A stretch of DNA of 64,000 bases from Limnohabitans sp. 2KL-17. GTDB lineage: Bacteria > Pseudomonadota > Gammaproteobacteria > Burkholderiales > Burkholderiaceae_C. The number at the start of each line of letters is the position of its first letter. Positions within the stretch are counted from its first letter, which is position 1. The position numbers and the translations under genes are program-made. Below the pieces are notes generated by a model, which was not told the DNA's origin, searched no databases, and saw only the letters and a program-made list of their open reading frames with translations. Positions 19,097 to 29,076 of the stretch are shown piece after piece. The stretch covers positions 1 to 64,000 of the forward strand of contig NZ_NESK01000022.1 in the NCBI RefSeq assembly GCF_003063415.1, given 5' to 3'.

Positions 19097-19849
19097 ATGA
19101 CCAATGCCAAAACTCTGGGCCAGGCCTTTGATGTCCTGCTCCAACCCGATAAATTCCGCGATTACGGACCCAATGGCCTGCAGGTCGAGGGCGACCGCGA
19201 GGTGAAGTTGCTGGTCAGCGGTGTGACCGCCAGTCGGGCCCTGATTGAAGCCGCCATTGAAGCCCAAGCCGATGCCATTTTTGTGCACCACGGCTTGTTC
19301 TGGCGAGGCCAGGATGGGCGCATCGTCGGCTGGATGCGCGAACGCCTTCGCTTGTTGCTGACCCATGGCATCCATCTGTTTGCCTACCATTTGCCACTGG
19401 ATGCCCACCCTGAATTGGGCAACAACGCCCAATTGGGTCGCCTGCTGGGTTGGCAAGCCGATGGTCGATTCGGTGATCAAGACCTGGGTTTTTTGGGCGT
19501 CAGCACACAGCCCTGGTCGAGGCCGCAGGCCCTGGCCGATCACGTGTCGGCTGTTCTTTCGCGCCCGGTGACCTGCGTTGGCGACATGGGTCAACAGGTT
19601 CGTCGCGTGGCATGGTGCACTGGCGGTGCACAAGGCTACTTTGAAGCGGCCATTGCCCAAGGTGTGGACGCTTTCATCACCGGTGAAATTTCAGAACCCC
19701 AAGCCCATTTGGCCAGAGAAACCGGCGTGGCCTTCCTCGCTTGCGGTCACCATGCCACCGAGCGCTACGGCGCACCTGCCGTTGCAGCCAGAGTGGCGCA
19801 AGACTTGGGTTTGCAACACCGCTTTATTGACATTGACAACCCTGCGTGA
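19097..19849 (+). CDS. NIF3-family dinuclear metal-binding protein
   Basis: A 250-aa protein of the NIF3/YbgI (GTP cyclohydrolase I type 2) family. It has FVHHGLFWRG near the middle, a metal-binding histidine pair, GEISEPQAHLARE and the C-terminal CGHHATERYGAPA. The physiological function of this family is unclear. It is divergent from the HtrA gene and overlaps or nearly abuts pdxA. Confidence 0.88.
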   Translation: MTNAKTLGQAFDVLLQPDKFRDYGPNGLQVEGDREVKLLVSGVTASRALIEAAIEAQADAIFVHHGLFWRGQDGRIVGWMRERLRLLLTHGIHLFAYHLPLDAHPELGNNAQLGRLLGWQADGRFGDQDLGFLGVSTQPWSRPQALADHVSAVLSRPVTCVGDMGQQVRRVAWCTGGAQGYFEAAIAQGVDAFITGEISEPQAHLARETGVAFLACGHHATERYGAPAVAARVAQDLGLQHRFIDIDNPA

Positions 19850-19860
19850 ATCGCTCCGGC

Positions 19861-20937
19861 ATGACTTCTGAACCCGATCTGTTAATGGCCCGAATTGAGC
19901 GACCCATCGCCATCACGCCAGGCGATCCCTGCGGCATCGGCCCTGAAATCATTGCCCGTGCATGGTGTTGTGCGCCGAAATCGACCCAGGGCTGTTTTGT
20001 GGCGGGCGATGTAGGCCTGATGCGCCGGGCCATGGCCTTGGTGCAGACCGTGCCGGCGTTTCCTGTTTGTGAAATCCAGACCCCTGCAGAGGCCATGCAT
20101 GTACCGCCTCGCTGCTTGCCCGTGTTGCAAGTGGTGCCTGAGGCCCCCGCTTTGTCCTGGGGTAGGGTTGATGCACGTGCCGGGCAATTGGCGGGCGATG
20201 CGGTTTTGTGGGCCACGCGCGCGGCTTTGCGGGGTGAGGTTGCCGCGTTGGTCACGGCGCCTTTGCACAAAGAAGCGCTGCATGCTGCAGGGGCACCTTA
20301 CGACCAATACCCGGGCCACACCGAGTTGCTGCAGGCCGAGGCGGCCCGGCATATGGGTGTGCCCTTGGCGCAAATGCCCGTGCGCATGATGCTCGCCAAC
20401 GACGAATTGCGCACTGTGCTGGTGAGCATTCATGTGTCCTTGCGCGACGCCTTGGAGGCCATCACAGTCGAGCGGGTCTTGCAAACCTTGCGCATCACCG
20501 ACGCGTCATTGGGGGTGATCTTGGGCCGGAAACCGCGCATTGCTGTGGCTGGCGTCAACCCGCACGCAGGGGAGGGTGGCTTGTTCGGGCAGGAAGAAAT
20601 CGAGGTTTTGCAGCCCTGCCTGGCCATTGCCAGGAAAGAAGGGCTGGATGTTCACGGCCCCTATGCACCGGATACGGTTTTCATGCGCGCGCGCCAGCAG
20701 TCCGATGGTCGGCGTGAATTTGATGTGGTCATTGCCATGTACCACGACCAAGGCTTGATACCGGTCAAGTACCTGGGGGTGGAGCAAGGGGTGAATGTGA
20801 CCCTGGGGTTGCCCTTGGTCAGAACCAGCCCCGACCACGGCACGGCGATGGACCTGGCAGGCAAAGGCCTGGCCGATGCCCGCAGCATGGTCCAGGCCAT
20901 TCGCATGGCCCGCCAAATGATCCAGAGCGTCGGCTGA
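19861..20937 (+). CDS. pdxA: 4-hydroxythreonine-4-phosphate dehydrogenase (PdxA)
   Basis: NAD- and divalent-metal-dependent enzyme of the DXP-dependent vitamin B6 pathway. The motifs ITPGDPCGIGPEI, TAPLHKEAL, YPGHTELL (metal histidine), AMYHDQGLIPVK and RTSPDHGTAMD are all present. The start is either this ATG (358 aa) or a GTG at 19846 overlapping the previous stop. A strong terminator follows. Confidence 0.94.
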   Translation: MTSEPDLLMARIERPIAITPGDPCGIGPEIIARAWCCAPKSTQGCFVAGDVGLMRRAMALVQTVPAFPVCEIQTPAEAMHVPPRCLPVLQVVPEAPALSWGRVDARAGQLAGDAVLWATRAALRGEVAALVTAPLHKEALHAAGAPYDQYPGHTELLQAEAARHMGVPLAQMPVRMMLANDELRTVLVSIHVSLRDALEAITVERVLQTLRITDASLGVILGRKPRIAVAGVNPHAGEGGLFGQEEIEVLQPCLAIARKEGLDVHGPYAPDTVFMRARQQSDGRREFDVVIAMYHDQGLIPVKYLGVEQGVNVTLGLPLVRTSPDHGTAMDLAGKGLADARSMVQAIRMARQMIQSVG

Positions 20938-20941
20938 CCGG

Positions 20942-20965
20942 AAGGGCTGCTTCAGCCTTTGTTTT
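20942..20965 (+). terminator. Terminator downstream of pdxA
   Basis: AAGGGCTG pairs with CAGCCTTT (one G-T pair) across a three-base loop, followed by GTTTTT. It lies at the convergent junction with mscL and partly overlaps the 3' end of mscL. Confidence 0.6.
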
Positions 20966-21383
20966 TCAGGCTGTCTCGAATCTCACGCAGCAATAAAACA
21001 TCTTCGGGTGTGATCGGCGCAGCCTCAGGGGCTGCAGCTTGGGGTGCGGATGCACTCAACCGGTTCATCTGGCGGATCATCAAAAAGATGATGAAGGCCA
21101 GGATGGTGAAGTTCAAGGCCACCGTGACGAAACTGCCATACGCAAACACGGCCCCCAGTTTTTTGGCTTCGAGCAAAGACAAGCCTGCGGTTTGCCCTGC
21201 CAGTGCCAGGTAATAGTTTGAAAAATCCAGCCCCCCAAAGGCCTTGCTGACCAGCGGCATGATCAGGTCACCCACCACAGAGTCAACGATTTTGCCAAAA
21301 GCGCCGCCAATGATCACGCCGACAGCCAGATCGATGACATTTCCTTTTACGGCAAAAGATTTGAATTCTTGAATAAATGACAT
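20952..21383 (-). CDS. mscL: Large-conductance mechanosensitive channel (MscL)
   Basis: A 143-aa pore protein that opens under membrane tension to release solutes during hypo-osmotic shock. The start [23 protein letters not shown] is the family signature. Two membrane helices follow, and the C-terminal cytoplasmic helix bundle ends in [14 protein letters not shown] longer start nine codons upstream is possible but unlike the family. Confidence 0.96.
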   Translation of the reverse strand: MSFIQEFKSFAVKGNVIDLAVGVIIGGAFGKIVDSVVGDLIMPLVSKAFGGLDFSNYYLALAGQTAGLSLLEAKKLGAVFAYGSFVTVALNFTILAFIIFLMIRQMNRLSASAPQAAAPEAAPITPEDVLLLREIRDSLKNKG

Positions 21384-21522
21384 ATCAGTGACTCCAAAAA
21401 ATGAATACATTGCGCTAATTGTGAGGCATCAGTGTCACAGCAGAGTTCTTGTAAGTCAGTGGGTTGTTTCACTCCGCTACAATCCAAGGCTGACCCTGAT
21501 AACGACCCGCTAGAGGATTCCC

Positions 21523-22119
21523 ATGAGTGACACCCCAGTCGACAACAGCAAACGGACCTGGCTGATTGCTTCCGGTTGCGCAGGTGCCGTAGGCGCTGGC
21601 TTTGTGGCCACCCCCTTCGTCAGCAGCTTCCAACCTTCTGAACGAGCCAAAGCGGCCGGTGCGGCCGTCGAAGTTGATATTTCCGCCTTGAACCCGGGCG
21701 AAAAGTTGACCGTCGAATGGCGCGGCAAACCTGTATGGATCATGAAGCGGACTCCCGAGCAGCTGGAGTCCCTCAATAAAATCGAGGGTCAATTGGCCGA
21801 TCCGGCTTCTGCACGCACGGCATACCCCACACCCGATTACGCCAAGAATGGCCACCGCTCGATCAAGCCCGAGATCATGGTGGCTGTGGGCATTTGCACC
21901 CACTTGGGCTGTTCGCCCGGTGACAGGTTCGCCACAGGATCGCAGCCCTCATTGCCCGATGACTGGACTGGCGGCTTTTTGTGCGCTTGCCATGGCTCGA
22001 CATTTGATCTGGCAGGCCGCGTGTTCAAGAACAAGCCGGCACCTGACAACCTCGAAGTGCCACCGCACATGTACTTGTCTGACACCAAATTGATCATTGG
22101 CGAAGACAAGAAAGCTTGA
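21523..22119 (+). CDS. petA: Ubiquinol-cytochrome c reductase Rieske iron-sulfur subunit
   Basis: A 198-aa subunit of the cytochrome bc1 complex carrying the 2Fe-2S cluster that accepts electrons from ubiquinol. The cluster ligands are in CTHLGCSPG and CACHGSTFD. The N-terminal anchor SKRTWLIASGCAG resembles a Tat signal with KR in place of RR, as in some Rieske proteins, and would use the TatABC encoded nearby. First gene of petABC. Confidence 0.96.
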   Translation: MSDTPVDNSKRTWLIASGCAGAVGAGFVATPFVSSFQPSERAKAAGAAVEVDISALNPGEKLTVEWRGKPVWIMKRTPEQLESLNKIEGQLADPASARTAYPTPDYAKNGHRSIKPEIMVAVGICTHLGCSPGDRFATGSQPSLPDDWTGGFLCACHGSTFDLAGRVFKNKPAPDNLEVPPHMYLSDTKLIIGEDKKA

Positions 22120-22130
22120 TGGAGACTGAC

Positions 22131-23540
22131 ATGGCTCAATTCAAAGAAATTTCTCCGAACGCCCCCGCAGGCGAAAAGCTGCTCAACTGGGTGGACAACC
22201 GTTTCCCGGCTTCCAAGCTGTACAAGGACCATTTGTCCGAGTACTACGCATCCAAAAATCTGAATTTTTGGTACGTGTTTGGCGCGCTTTCGCTTTTGGT
22301 CCTGGTGATTCAGATCGTGACCGGTATTTTCCTGGTCATGCACTACAAGCCGGACGCAGCGCTGGCCTTTGCCTCGGTCGAATACATCATGCGCGACGTG
22401 CCTTGGGGCTGGCTGATCCGCTACATGCACTCCACGGGCGCTTCTGCCTTCTTCATTGTGGTGTACCTGCACATGTTCCGTGGCCTGATTTATGGCAGTT
22501 ACCGCAAACCCCGCGAGCTGGTCTGGATTTTTGGTTGCGCGATTTTCTTGTGCCTGATGGCTGAAGCCTTCATGGGTTATCTGTTGCCCTGGGGCCAGAT
22601 GTCCTATTGGGGTGCTCAGGTGATCGTGAACCTGTTCTCCGCCATTCCTTTTATCGGCCCTGATCTGGCCTTGCTGATCCGTGGTGACTTCGTGGTGGGC
22701 GATGCCACGTTGAACCGATTCTTCAGCTTCCACGTGATCGCAGTGCCGCTGGTTTTGTTGGGTCTTGTGGTGGCCCACATCATTGCTCTGCACGAAGTCG
22801 GCTCCAATAACCCAGATGGTGTCGAGATCAAAGCACCCGGTGCGCCTAAAGATGCCCAAGGCCACCCCCTTGACGGCATTCCTTTCCACCCTTACTACAC
22901 TGTGCACGATATTTTGTCGGTCAGTGTATTTTTGATGGCGTTCACTGCGATTGTGTTTTTCGCCCCTGAGTTCGGTGGTTATTTCCTCGAATACAACAAC
23001 TTCATCCCGGCCGATCCGCTGACCACGCCATTGCACATCGCCCCTGTCTGGTACTTCACGCCGTTCTATTCGATGCTGCGCGCCATCACCAGCGAAATGA
23101 TGTACGTGCTGATCGCTTGTGTCGTGATCGGCGCTGTGCTGGCTGTTGCCAAAGGCAAGTTGCCCACCCTCTTCAAGAGTGCCGTGATCGGTTCGGCAGT
23201 CGCGTTGGCCGCCATGATGCTGGCCATTGATGCCAAGTTCTGGGGCGTGGTGGTGATGGGTGGTGCGGTCATCATCCTGTTCTTCCTGCCTTGGCTGGAC
23301 AACAGCCCGGTCAAGTCGATCCGATACCGTCCTGACTGGCACAAGTACTTGTATGCTGTCTTTGTGATCAACTTCTTGATCCTGGGCTACCTGGGGGTCC
23401 AGCCGCCATCACCAATCGGTGAGCGCGTTTCCCAAGTCGGCTCTCTGTTTTATTTCGGCTTCTTTCTGTTGATGCCTTGGTGGAGCAAGCTGGGTACGCC
23501 CAAGCAGGTTCCTGACCGCGTGGTCTTCACGCCTCACTGA
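22131..23540 (+). CDS. petB: Ubiquinol-cytochrome c reductase cytochrome b
   Basis: A 469-aa membrane subunit with two b hemes and the quinol sites. The heme histidines lie in RYMHSTGASAFF with YLHMFRG, and in FHVIAVPLVLLGLVVAHIIALH. The Qo-site region (an EYNNF-containing loop) follows. I chose the ATG at 22131 because GGAG lies six bases upstream; alternatives overlap the petA stop. Confidence 0.97.
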   Translation: MAQFKEISPNAPAGEKLLNWVDNRFPASKLYKDHLSEYYASKNLNFWYVFGALSLLVLVIQIVTGIFLVMHYKPDAALAFASVEYIMRDVPWGWLIRYMHSTGASAFFIVVYLHMFRGLIYGSYRKPRELVWIFGCAIFLCLMAEAFMGYLLPWGQMSYWGAQVIVNLFSAIPFIGPDLALLIRGDFVVGDATLNRFFSFHVIAVPLVLLGLVVAHIIALHEVGSNNPDGVEIKAPGAPKDAQGHPLDGIPFHPYYTVHDILSVSVFLMAFTAIVFFAPEFGGYFLEYNNFIPADPLTTPLHIAPVWYFTPFYSMLRAITSEMMYVLIACVVIGAVLAVAKGKLPTLFKSAVIGSAVALAAMMLAIDAKFWGVVVMGGAVIILFFLPWLDNSPVKSIRYRPDWHKYLYAVFVINFLILGYLGVQPPSPIGERVSQVGSLFYFGFFLLMPWWSKLGTPKQVPDRVVFTPH

Positions 23541-23560
23541 GATCACGGAGATTCAAGAAC

Positions 23561-24325
23561 ATGAGAAACCTCAAGAAACTCGCACTGGGCTTTGTGATAG
23601 CCCTGGGTCTGATGGCCAATGCCCACGCCGCTGGTGGTGGCCTTGCATGGGACAAAGCCCCCAATAAAACAAACGATCTGGGCGCATTGCAAAACGGTGC
23701 CAAGCTGTTTGTCAATTACTGCCTGAACTGCCACTCGGCTGCTTTCATGCGTTACAACCGATTGAAAGACATCGGTTTGACCGAGCAGCAAATCAAGGAC
23801 AACTTGCTGTTTGCCACCGACCGCGTTGGTGACAACATGAAAGTGGCACTGGACCCTGTGTTGGCGAAGGACTGGTTCGGCAAGAACCCACCTGATTTGA
23901 CCTTGATGGCCCGTTCCCGCTCGGGCCATGGCGGTACAGGTGCCGACTATCTGTACACCTACTTGCGCACTTATTACCGGGATTCGACCAAGCCCACCGG
24001 CTGGAACAACTTGGCCTTGCCCAACGTGGGCATGCCTAACCCATTGTGGGAGTTGCAAGGTGAGCGCGAGCCTATTTTTGAAGACAAGGAAGAGCATGGT
24101 CATAAAGTCCAGATCTTCAAAGGCTGGAAACAAACCAAGCCCGGAACAATGACACCCCTGCAATACGACCAGGCCATCGGTGACCTGGTGGGTTACATGC
24201 AGTGGATGGCCGAGCCAGCCCAAAATACCCGTGTTCGCATTGGTGTCTGGGTCCTGATTTTCTTGTCAGTATTCACCTTTATCGCTTGGCGTTTGAATGC
24301 CGCGTATTGGAAAGACATCAAGTAA
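23561..24325 (+). CDS. petC: Ubiquinol-cytochrome c reductase cytochrome c1
   Basis: A 254-aa subunit with a cleavable signal (ending ANAHAA), covalent heme at CLNCH, a likely axial methionine in LPNVGMPNPLW and a C-terminal membrane anchor. It passes electrons from the Rieske centre to soluble cytochromes. A terminator follows, separating petABC from sspA. Confidence 0.97.
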   Translation: MRNLKKLALGFVIALGLMANAHAAGGGLAWDKAPNKTNDLGALQNGAKLFVNYCLNCHSAAFMRYNRLKDIGLTEQQIKDNLLFATDRVGDNMKVALDPVLAKDWFGKNPPDLTLMARSRSGHGGTGADYLYTYLRTYYRDSTKPTGWNNLALPNVGMPNPLWELQGEREPIFEDKEEHGHKVQIFKGWKQTKPGTMTPLQYDQAIGDLVGYMQWMAEPAQNTRVRIGVWVLIFLSVFTFIAWRLNAAYWKDIK

Positions 24326-24361
24326 TTGATCTTCCACCCGGCAGTATTGTCGGGTCTTGTG

Positions 24362-24395
24362 GAGTGGTAGGTCTTAGCGGCCTCCCACTCTTTTT
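24362..24395 (+). terminator. Terminator after petABC
   Basis: GAGTGGTAGG pairs with CCTCCCACTC (one mismatch) around a nine-base loop, followed by TTTTTGATTTTTT. It ends about 20 bases before the sspA start, so sspA is probably read from a promoter nearby or by read-through. Confidence 0.7.
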
Positions 24396-24417
24396 GATTT
24401 TTTGAGGAGCCTCCGCC

Positions 24418-25029
24418 ATGATGGTGCTTTATTCCGGAACCACTTGTCCTTTTTCCCATCGTTGCCGCTTTGTGCTGTTTGAAAAAGGCATGGACTTCGA
24501 GATCCGTGACGTGGACCTTTACAACAAGCCCGAAGACATCAATGTGATGAATCCGTACGGCCAGGTGCCGATTCTGGTGGAGCGTGATTTGATTCTGTAC
24601 GAGTCGAACATCATCAATGAGTACATCGATGAGCGTTTCCCGCACCCCCAATTGATGCCCGGTGACCCGGTTGACCGTGCTCGCGTGCGCCTGTTCTTGC
24701 TGAATTTCGAGAAAGAGCTGTTTGTACATGTGCTGACCCTTGAAAACCGAGCCCTCAAAGGTAACGACAAAGCCCTGGAAAAAGCCCGCGCGCACATTCG
24801 CGATCGCTTGACCCAACTGGCCCCGGTGTTCCTGAAAAACAAGTTCATGCTGGGCGACAATTTCTCGATGCTTGACGTCGCGATCGCACCCTTGCTCTGG
24901 CGTCTCGATTACTACGGCATTGAACTCAGCAAGAACGCTGCGCCTTTGCTCAAATACGCCGAGCGCATCTTTTCGCGTCCTGCCTACATTGAGGCATTGA
25001 CTCCTTCTGAAAAGGTCATGCGCAAGTAA
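24418..25029 (+). CDS. sspA: Stringent starvation protein A (SspA)
   Basis: A 203-aa GST-fold protein that binds RNA polymerase in known systems and affects stress and virulence genes. It has the thioredoxin-like N-terminal part with SGTTCPFSHRCRFVLFEKGM and NPYGQVPILVERDLILYES, and an all-helical C-terminal part. A GAGGAG ribosome site precedes it. sspB follows, a common pairing. Confidence 0.95.
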   Translation: MMVLYSGTTCPFSHRCRFVLFEKGMDFEIRDVDLYNKPEDINVMNPYGQVPILVERDLILYESNIINEYIDERFPHPQLMPGDPVDRARVRLFLLNFEKELFVHVLTLENRALKGNDKALEKARAHIRDRLTQLAPVFLKNKFMLGDNFSMLDVAIAPLLWRLDYYGIELSKNAAPLLKYAERIFSRPAYIEALTPSEKVMRK

Positions 25030-25047
25030 TCTCGGTTGGAGCCAATG

Positions 25048-25497
25048 ATGATCAGTGCCACCGAATTGCCTTCCACCCGACCTTATTTGATCCGGGCTCT
25101 GTACGATTGGTGCTCCGAAAACGGCTTCACGCCTTATGTGGCTGTCAAGGTGGACAACTCGGTTCAGGTGCCCCGTGAATATGTTCAGGGTGGCGAAATC
25201 GTTTTGAACGTCAGCATGGACGCCACCAGTTCGCTCAAACTGGGCAATGAATTCATTGAGTTCAAAGCCCGTTTTGGGGGCAAGCCACGCGACATCATGG
25301 TGCCCATCCAACGGGTCATGGCCATTTATGCGCGCGAAAATGGCCAAGGCATGGCTTTCCCCGTCAGCGATGACGATGCTTCTTCGTCCACAGCCACGTT
25401 GTCTGCCGTGAATGTTCAAGAATCCGCTGTGGATGAGGGCGATGAACCAATGCCGCCAACATCCCCTGCTCGTCCCACCTTGAAGCGGATCAAATGA
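25048..25497 (+). CDS. sspB: ClpXP adaptor SspB
   Basis: A 149-aa specificity factor that brings ssrA-tagged proteins to ClpXP. The core RPYLIRALYDWCSENGFTPY and a flexible acidic, alanine/serine-rich tail ending in PTLKRIK (the ClpX-binding tail in known SspB) are present. The start is the second of two tandem ATGs, six bases after GGAG; the first (25045) is nearly equal. Confidence 0.95.
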   Translation: MISATELPSTRPYLIRALYDWCSENGFTPYVAVKVDNSVQVPREYVQGGEIVLNVSMDATSSLKLGNEFIEFKARFGGKPRDIMVPIQRVMAIYARENGQGMAFPVSDDDASSSTATLSAVNVQESAVDEGDEPMPPTSPARPTLKRIK

Positions 25498-25556
25498 AAA
25501 AATTAAAAGCCGCTGGCCCCAGAGACGGTCTCTGGGCAAGTTAGAATCTATCCCGT

Positions 25557-25632
25557 GCCGCTTTAGCTCAGTTGGTAGAGCACCCGCCTTGTAAGCGGTA
25601 GGTCGTCAGTTCGAATCCGACAAGCGGCACCA
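25557..25632 (+). tRNA. tRNA-Thr (anticodon TGT)
   Basis: A 76-nt cloverleaf. The acceptor GCCGCTT pairs with AAGCGGC, the D arm contains AGCTCAGTTGGTAGAGC, the anticodon loop is CTTGTAA, the T arm contains TTCGAATC, and CCA is encoded. All stems are well paired. Confidence 0.96.
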
Positions 25633-25641
25633 CAAACCTGA

Positions 25642-25675
25642 AAAGGCCCTGATTAAAAACCAGGGCCTTTTTTAT
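25642..25675 (+). terminator. Terminator after tRNA-Thr
   Basis: AAAGGCCCTG pairs perfectly with CAGGGCCTTT around a nine-base A-rich loop, followed by more T residues. Confidence 0.8.
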
Positions 25676-25710
25676 GGATTGCGCGCAAGTGAGCCACCTA
25701 AAAGAGGCGG

Positions 25711-26037
25711 CTAACCCGCTCGGTTTTGGACCTTGATGCGGATTGAGGTGACATGCAGATCCTTTTGCGCCAAATGGGCCTGCAAGGCGGGCACCAGTTG
25801 GCGCAGTTTGGCGGCCACCGCATTGGAACTGACGAGGAGGCACCAGCAACCATCTTCGATCGGCCCAGCCTGAACACTGGCCCGCAGCGGCGCTGGCAGC
25901 AGGTTTGAAATGGCTTTCAAGCGCGTAGATGAAGCCCGGACAAGGTCGGCCAGCCGTGCAAAAGTTGGTGACTCTTGAGCGGCTTGGTGCAAGGGAATGG
26001 CTTGGTGGCGTCTTTGCATGGCTGTAAATTGGTTCAA
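25711..26037 (-). CDS. DUF721 (DciA-like) protein
   Basis: A 108-aa protein resembling DUF721/DciA, the ancestral loader of the replicative helicase DnaB. FARLADLVRASSTRLKAISNLLP and the strand-rich CWCLLVSSNAVAAKLRQLVP match the family pattern. Its place divergent from secA agrees with what I recall of betaproteobacteria. A longer frame extends to 26107 but has no better start. Resemblance only; moderately sure. Confidence 0.68.
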   Translation of the reverse strand: MNQFTAMQRRHQAIPLHQAAQESPTFARLADLVRASSTRLKAISNLLPAPLRASVQAGPIEDGCWCLLVSSNAVAAKLRQLVPALQAHLAQKDLHVTSIRIKVQNRAG

Positions 26038-26130
26038 GCATTATCCGGCAGCGAACAGGGCTTGAAACCTGACCCCCAAAACAGGCTGTTCCAGAGGCTA
26101 AAATCATCCAGTTAGGCTGGCGCCTGTGGC

Positions 26131-26213
26131 GGCCAGCTGGGGGCGGTGTTTAACACCCCGCTGGCCCGGTTTTCCGTGAACCCTTTAACTTGACAGGACA
26201 GACGGTCTGTTTT
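26131..26213 (+). promoter_or_regulatory. Structured secA leader
   Basis: GGCCAGC (26131-26137) pairs with GCTGGCC (26160-26166) around an inner palindrome, GGTGTTTAACACC, and is followed by CGGTTTT. A second small hairpin, ACAGA-CGG-TCTGT (26198-26210), ends in TTT shortly before secA. Both could be transcription or translation control elements. No secM-like arrest peptide is apparent. Confidence 0.35.
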
Positions 26214-26244
26214 CGGCCTGAGGCTGAGGATGGATCTTGCAGAC

Positions 26245-28992
26245 ATGGCCATCCCATTCCTCACTAAAATTTTTGGCAGCCGAAACGACCGCCTGCTCAA
26301 GCAATACCGCAAAACGGTGGAGCGTATCAATTCACTGGAAGCCGGACTGGAGTCGTTGAGCGACGATGAATTGCGAGCCAAGACCCAGAGTTTCCGGGAT
26401 CGGTTTGCTGCCGGTGAAACACTCGATGCCCTGCTGCCCGAAGCCTTTGCCGTTGTTCGTGAAGGCTCCAAGCGGGTCATGAAGATGCGGCACTTCGATG
26501 TCCAGCTGTCTGGTGGCATTGCCTTGCACAACGGCAAGATTGCCGAAATGCGAACAGGCGAGGGCAAAACCCTGACCTCCACATTGCCCGCTTACCTGAA
26601 TGCATTGGCTGGTAAGGGCCTGCACGTCGTCACCGTGAACGATTACCTGGCCAGCCGCGATGCCCGCTGGATGGGCAAGCTTTTCAACTTCCTGGGCATG
26701 TCTGTCGGCATCAACCTCGCGCAAATGTCGCGTGAAGAAAAGCAGGCGGCTTACAACTCGGACATCACCTACGGCACGAACAACGAATTCGGTTTCGACT
26801 ACCTGCGCGACAACATGGTCTACGAAGCCCATGACCGTGTGCAGCGCCCCTTGAATTACGCCATCATCGATGAGGTCGACTCGATCCTGATCGACGAAGC
26901 CCGTACCCCTTTGATCATCAGCGGCCAGGCCGAAGACCACACGGCCACCTACTTGTCGATGAAGCAGGTTGTGCCTTTGCTCACACGTCAAGAAGGCGAA
27001 GCTGATCCGCGTACCGGTGAAGGCATCATCACCCCTGGGGACTTTACGCTGGATGAAAAATCACACCAGATTTTCCTGACCGAGCAAGGCCACGAAAAGG
27101 CTGAAGCAGTGCTGGCACAAATGGGCCTGATTCCTGAAGGCGCCAGCCTCTATGACCCTGCCAACATCTCGCTGATGCACCACCTGAACGCTGCTTTGAA
27201 AGCGCAGCATCTGTACCACCGGGACCAGCACTACGTGGTTCAGGAGGGCGAGATCGTCATTGTGGATGAGTTCACAGGGCGCTTGATGACCGGTCGCCGC
27301 TGGAGCGATGGCCTGCACCAAGCGGTGGAAGCCAAAGAGGGTGTGCAAATCCAGGCAGAGAACCAGACGCTGGCGTCGATCACCTTTCAAAATTACTTCC
27401 GCTTGTACAACAAGATGGGCGGCATGACGGGGACTGCCGACACCGAGGCGTATGAGTTTCAGGAAATTTACGGTCTGGAAACCGTGGTCGTTCCGCCGCA
27501 CCGTAAAAGCCAGCGTGAAGACCAGCTTGATCGTGTCTACAAGACATCGCAAGAGCGCTATGCGGCCGCCATTGCGGATATTCGGGAATGCCACGAGCGC
27601 AAACAACCCGTGCTGGTGGGCACCACGTCGATTGAAAACTCCGAGTTGATTTCGCAGTTGCTCACGCAAGCCAATTTGCCGCACCAGGTCCTCAACGCCA
27701 AGCAACATGCCCGCGAGGCAGACATCGTGGCACAAGCGGGCAGCCCCGGCATGATCACGATTGCGACCAACATGGCGGGTCGCGGCACCGACATTGTGTT
27801 GGGTGGCAACATCGAAAAAGATATCCAGGCGGTTGAAGCCGATGAAAGCTTGCCTGAAGATGCGCGACAGACCCGCGTGGCGGAACTGCGTGAGCAATGG
27901 AAAGTTGTGCACGAGCAGGTCAAGTCTTTGGGCGGCCTGCGGATCATTGCCACCGAGCGGCACGAGTCACGACGCATCGACAACCAGTTGCGTGGTCGGT
28001 CCGGTCGTCAGGGTGACCCCGGTTCATCGCGCTTTTACCTGAGTCTGGACGACCCGCTCATGCGCATTTTTGCGGGTGATCGCGTGCGCGCCATCATGGA
28101 TCGACTGAAGATGCCCGAAGGCGAGGCCATCGAAGCAGGCATCGTGACGCGCAGCATCGAAAGCGCCCAGCGCAAAGTGGAGTCGCGCAATTTCGATGTC
28201 CGAAAACAATTGCTGGAATATGACGACGTGTCGAACGACCAGCGCAAGGTGATCTACCAGCAGCGCAATGACATTCTGGATGCAAAGGAGCTGAACAGTC
28301 AGATCGCAGCCCTGCGTGAAGGGTGTTTCACAGACCTGGTTCGCCAGTATGTCCCCGCTGAATCGGTCGAGGAGCAATGGGACCTGACCAGCCTCGAGAA
28401 GGTGCTGGCTGAAGAGTGGTTGCTTGACCTGCCTTTGAGCGAAAAAGTGCAAGCTGCCAGCGCGATCACCGACGAAGAAATCCTGGAACTGGTGGTGGCC
28501 GCAGCCAACACCCATTTCCAGGCGAAGCTCGATGGCGTGGGTGCTGAAAGCTTCACATCGTTTGAACGCATGGTGTTGCTGCAAAGCATCGACACGCATT
28601 GGCGGGAACACCTGAGCGCGCTTGATTACCTGCGTCAGGGCATCCATTTGCGTGGATATGCCCAAAAGCAGCCCAAGCAGGAATACAAGCGCGAGGCCTT
28701 TGAGTTGTTTGGCCAGTTGCTTGATGCCGTCAAAAATGAGGTCACCCGCACCCTGATGACGGTGCGCATCGACTCGGGTGATCAGATTGAACAGGCGGCC
28801 CAGGACATCGAAGAGCGCGCAGAGCACATCAGCAACGTGACCTACAGCGCCCCTGATGAGTCGGGTCAGCCGCAAACGGTATCCGCTGATTTGGCCGGCC
28901 TGCAGAAAGCTTGGGGGCCTGTGGGGCGCAATGAGCCGTGCCCTTGCGGCAGTGGTAAAAAATTCAAACAATGCCACGGCAAACTTGCCTGA
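26245..28992 (+). CDS. secA: Protein translocase ATPase SecA
   Basis: A 915-aa motor that drives preproteins through SecYEG. It has Walker [14 protein letters not shown]-type [15 protein letters not shown], and the motif-VI-type [13 protein letters not shown]. The C-terminal zinc-binding tail [14 protein letters not shown] is thought to contact SecB and ribosomes. I chose the start [16 protein letters not shown] over an ATG five codons earlier from the family N-terminus. A UUCG-loop terminator follows. Confidence 0.97.
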   Translation: MAIPFLTKIFGSRNDRLLKQYRKTVERINSLEAGLESLSDDELRAKTQSFRDRFAAGETLDALLPEAFAVVREGSKRVMKMRHFDVQLSGGIALHNGKIAEMRTGEGKTLTSTLPAYLNALAGKGLHVVTVNDYLASRDARWMGKLFNFLGMSVGINLAQMSREEKQAAYNSDITYGTNNEFGFDYLRDNMVYEAHDRVQRPLNYAIIDEVDSILIDEARTPLIISGQAEDHTATYLSMKQVVPLLTRQEGEADPRTGEGIITPGDFTLDEKSHQIFLTEQGHEKAEAVLAQMGLIPEGASLYDPANISLMHHLNAALKAQHLYHRDQHYVVQEGEIVIVDEFTGRLMTGRRWSDGLHQAVEAKEGVQIQAENQTLASITFQNYFRLYNKMGGMTGTADTEAYEFQEIYGLETVVVPPHRKSQREDQLDRVYKTSQERYAAAIADIRECHERKQPVLVGTTSIENSELISQLLTQANLPHQVLNAKQHAREADIVAQAGSPGMITIATNMAGRGTDIVLGGNIEKDIQAVEADESLPEDARQTRVAELREQWKVVHEQVKSLGGLRIIATERHESRRIDNQLRGRSGRQGDPGSSRFYLSLDDPLMRIFAGDRVRAIMDRLKMPEGEAIEAGIVTRSIESAQRKVESRNFDVRKQLLEYDDVSNDQRKVIYQQRNDILDAKELNSQIAALREGCFTDLVRQYVPAESVEEQWDLTSLEKVLAEEWLLDLPLSEKVQAASAITDEEILELVVAAANTHFQAKLDGVGAESFTSFERMVLLQSIDTHWREHLSALDYLRQGIHLRGYAQKQPKQEYKREAFELFGQLLDAVKNEVTRTLMTVRIDSGDQIEQAAQDIEERAEHISNVTYSAPDESGQPQTVSADLAGLQKAWGPVGRNEPCPCGSGKKFKQCHGKLA

Positions 28993-29008
28993 GTTTGTTG
29001 CACGCATG

Positions 29009-29034
29009 AAACGGGCTTCGGCCCGTTTTGTTTG
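29009..29034 (+). terminator. Terminator after secA
   Basis: AAACGGGC and GCCCGTTT form a perfect 8-bp stem with a TTCG tetraloop, followed by TGTTTG. Confidence 0.85.
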
Positions 29035-29076
29035 TCGATGGCCTGAATCGATTTTCTGTTTTTCCGAAGGACCGCC

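Noticed and set aside
19016-19660. N-terminal extension of the HtrA-like protease through the NIF3 gene
   Set aside because: The extension has no family resemblance, overlaps a divergent gene, and the signal anchor starts cleanly at MKRYWLL.
21837-23342. 501-codon open frame opposite petA/petB
   Set aside because: It lies antisense to certain genes, with a His/Gln/Asp-rich translation and no domain.
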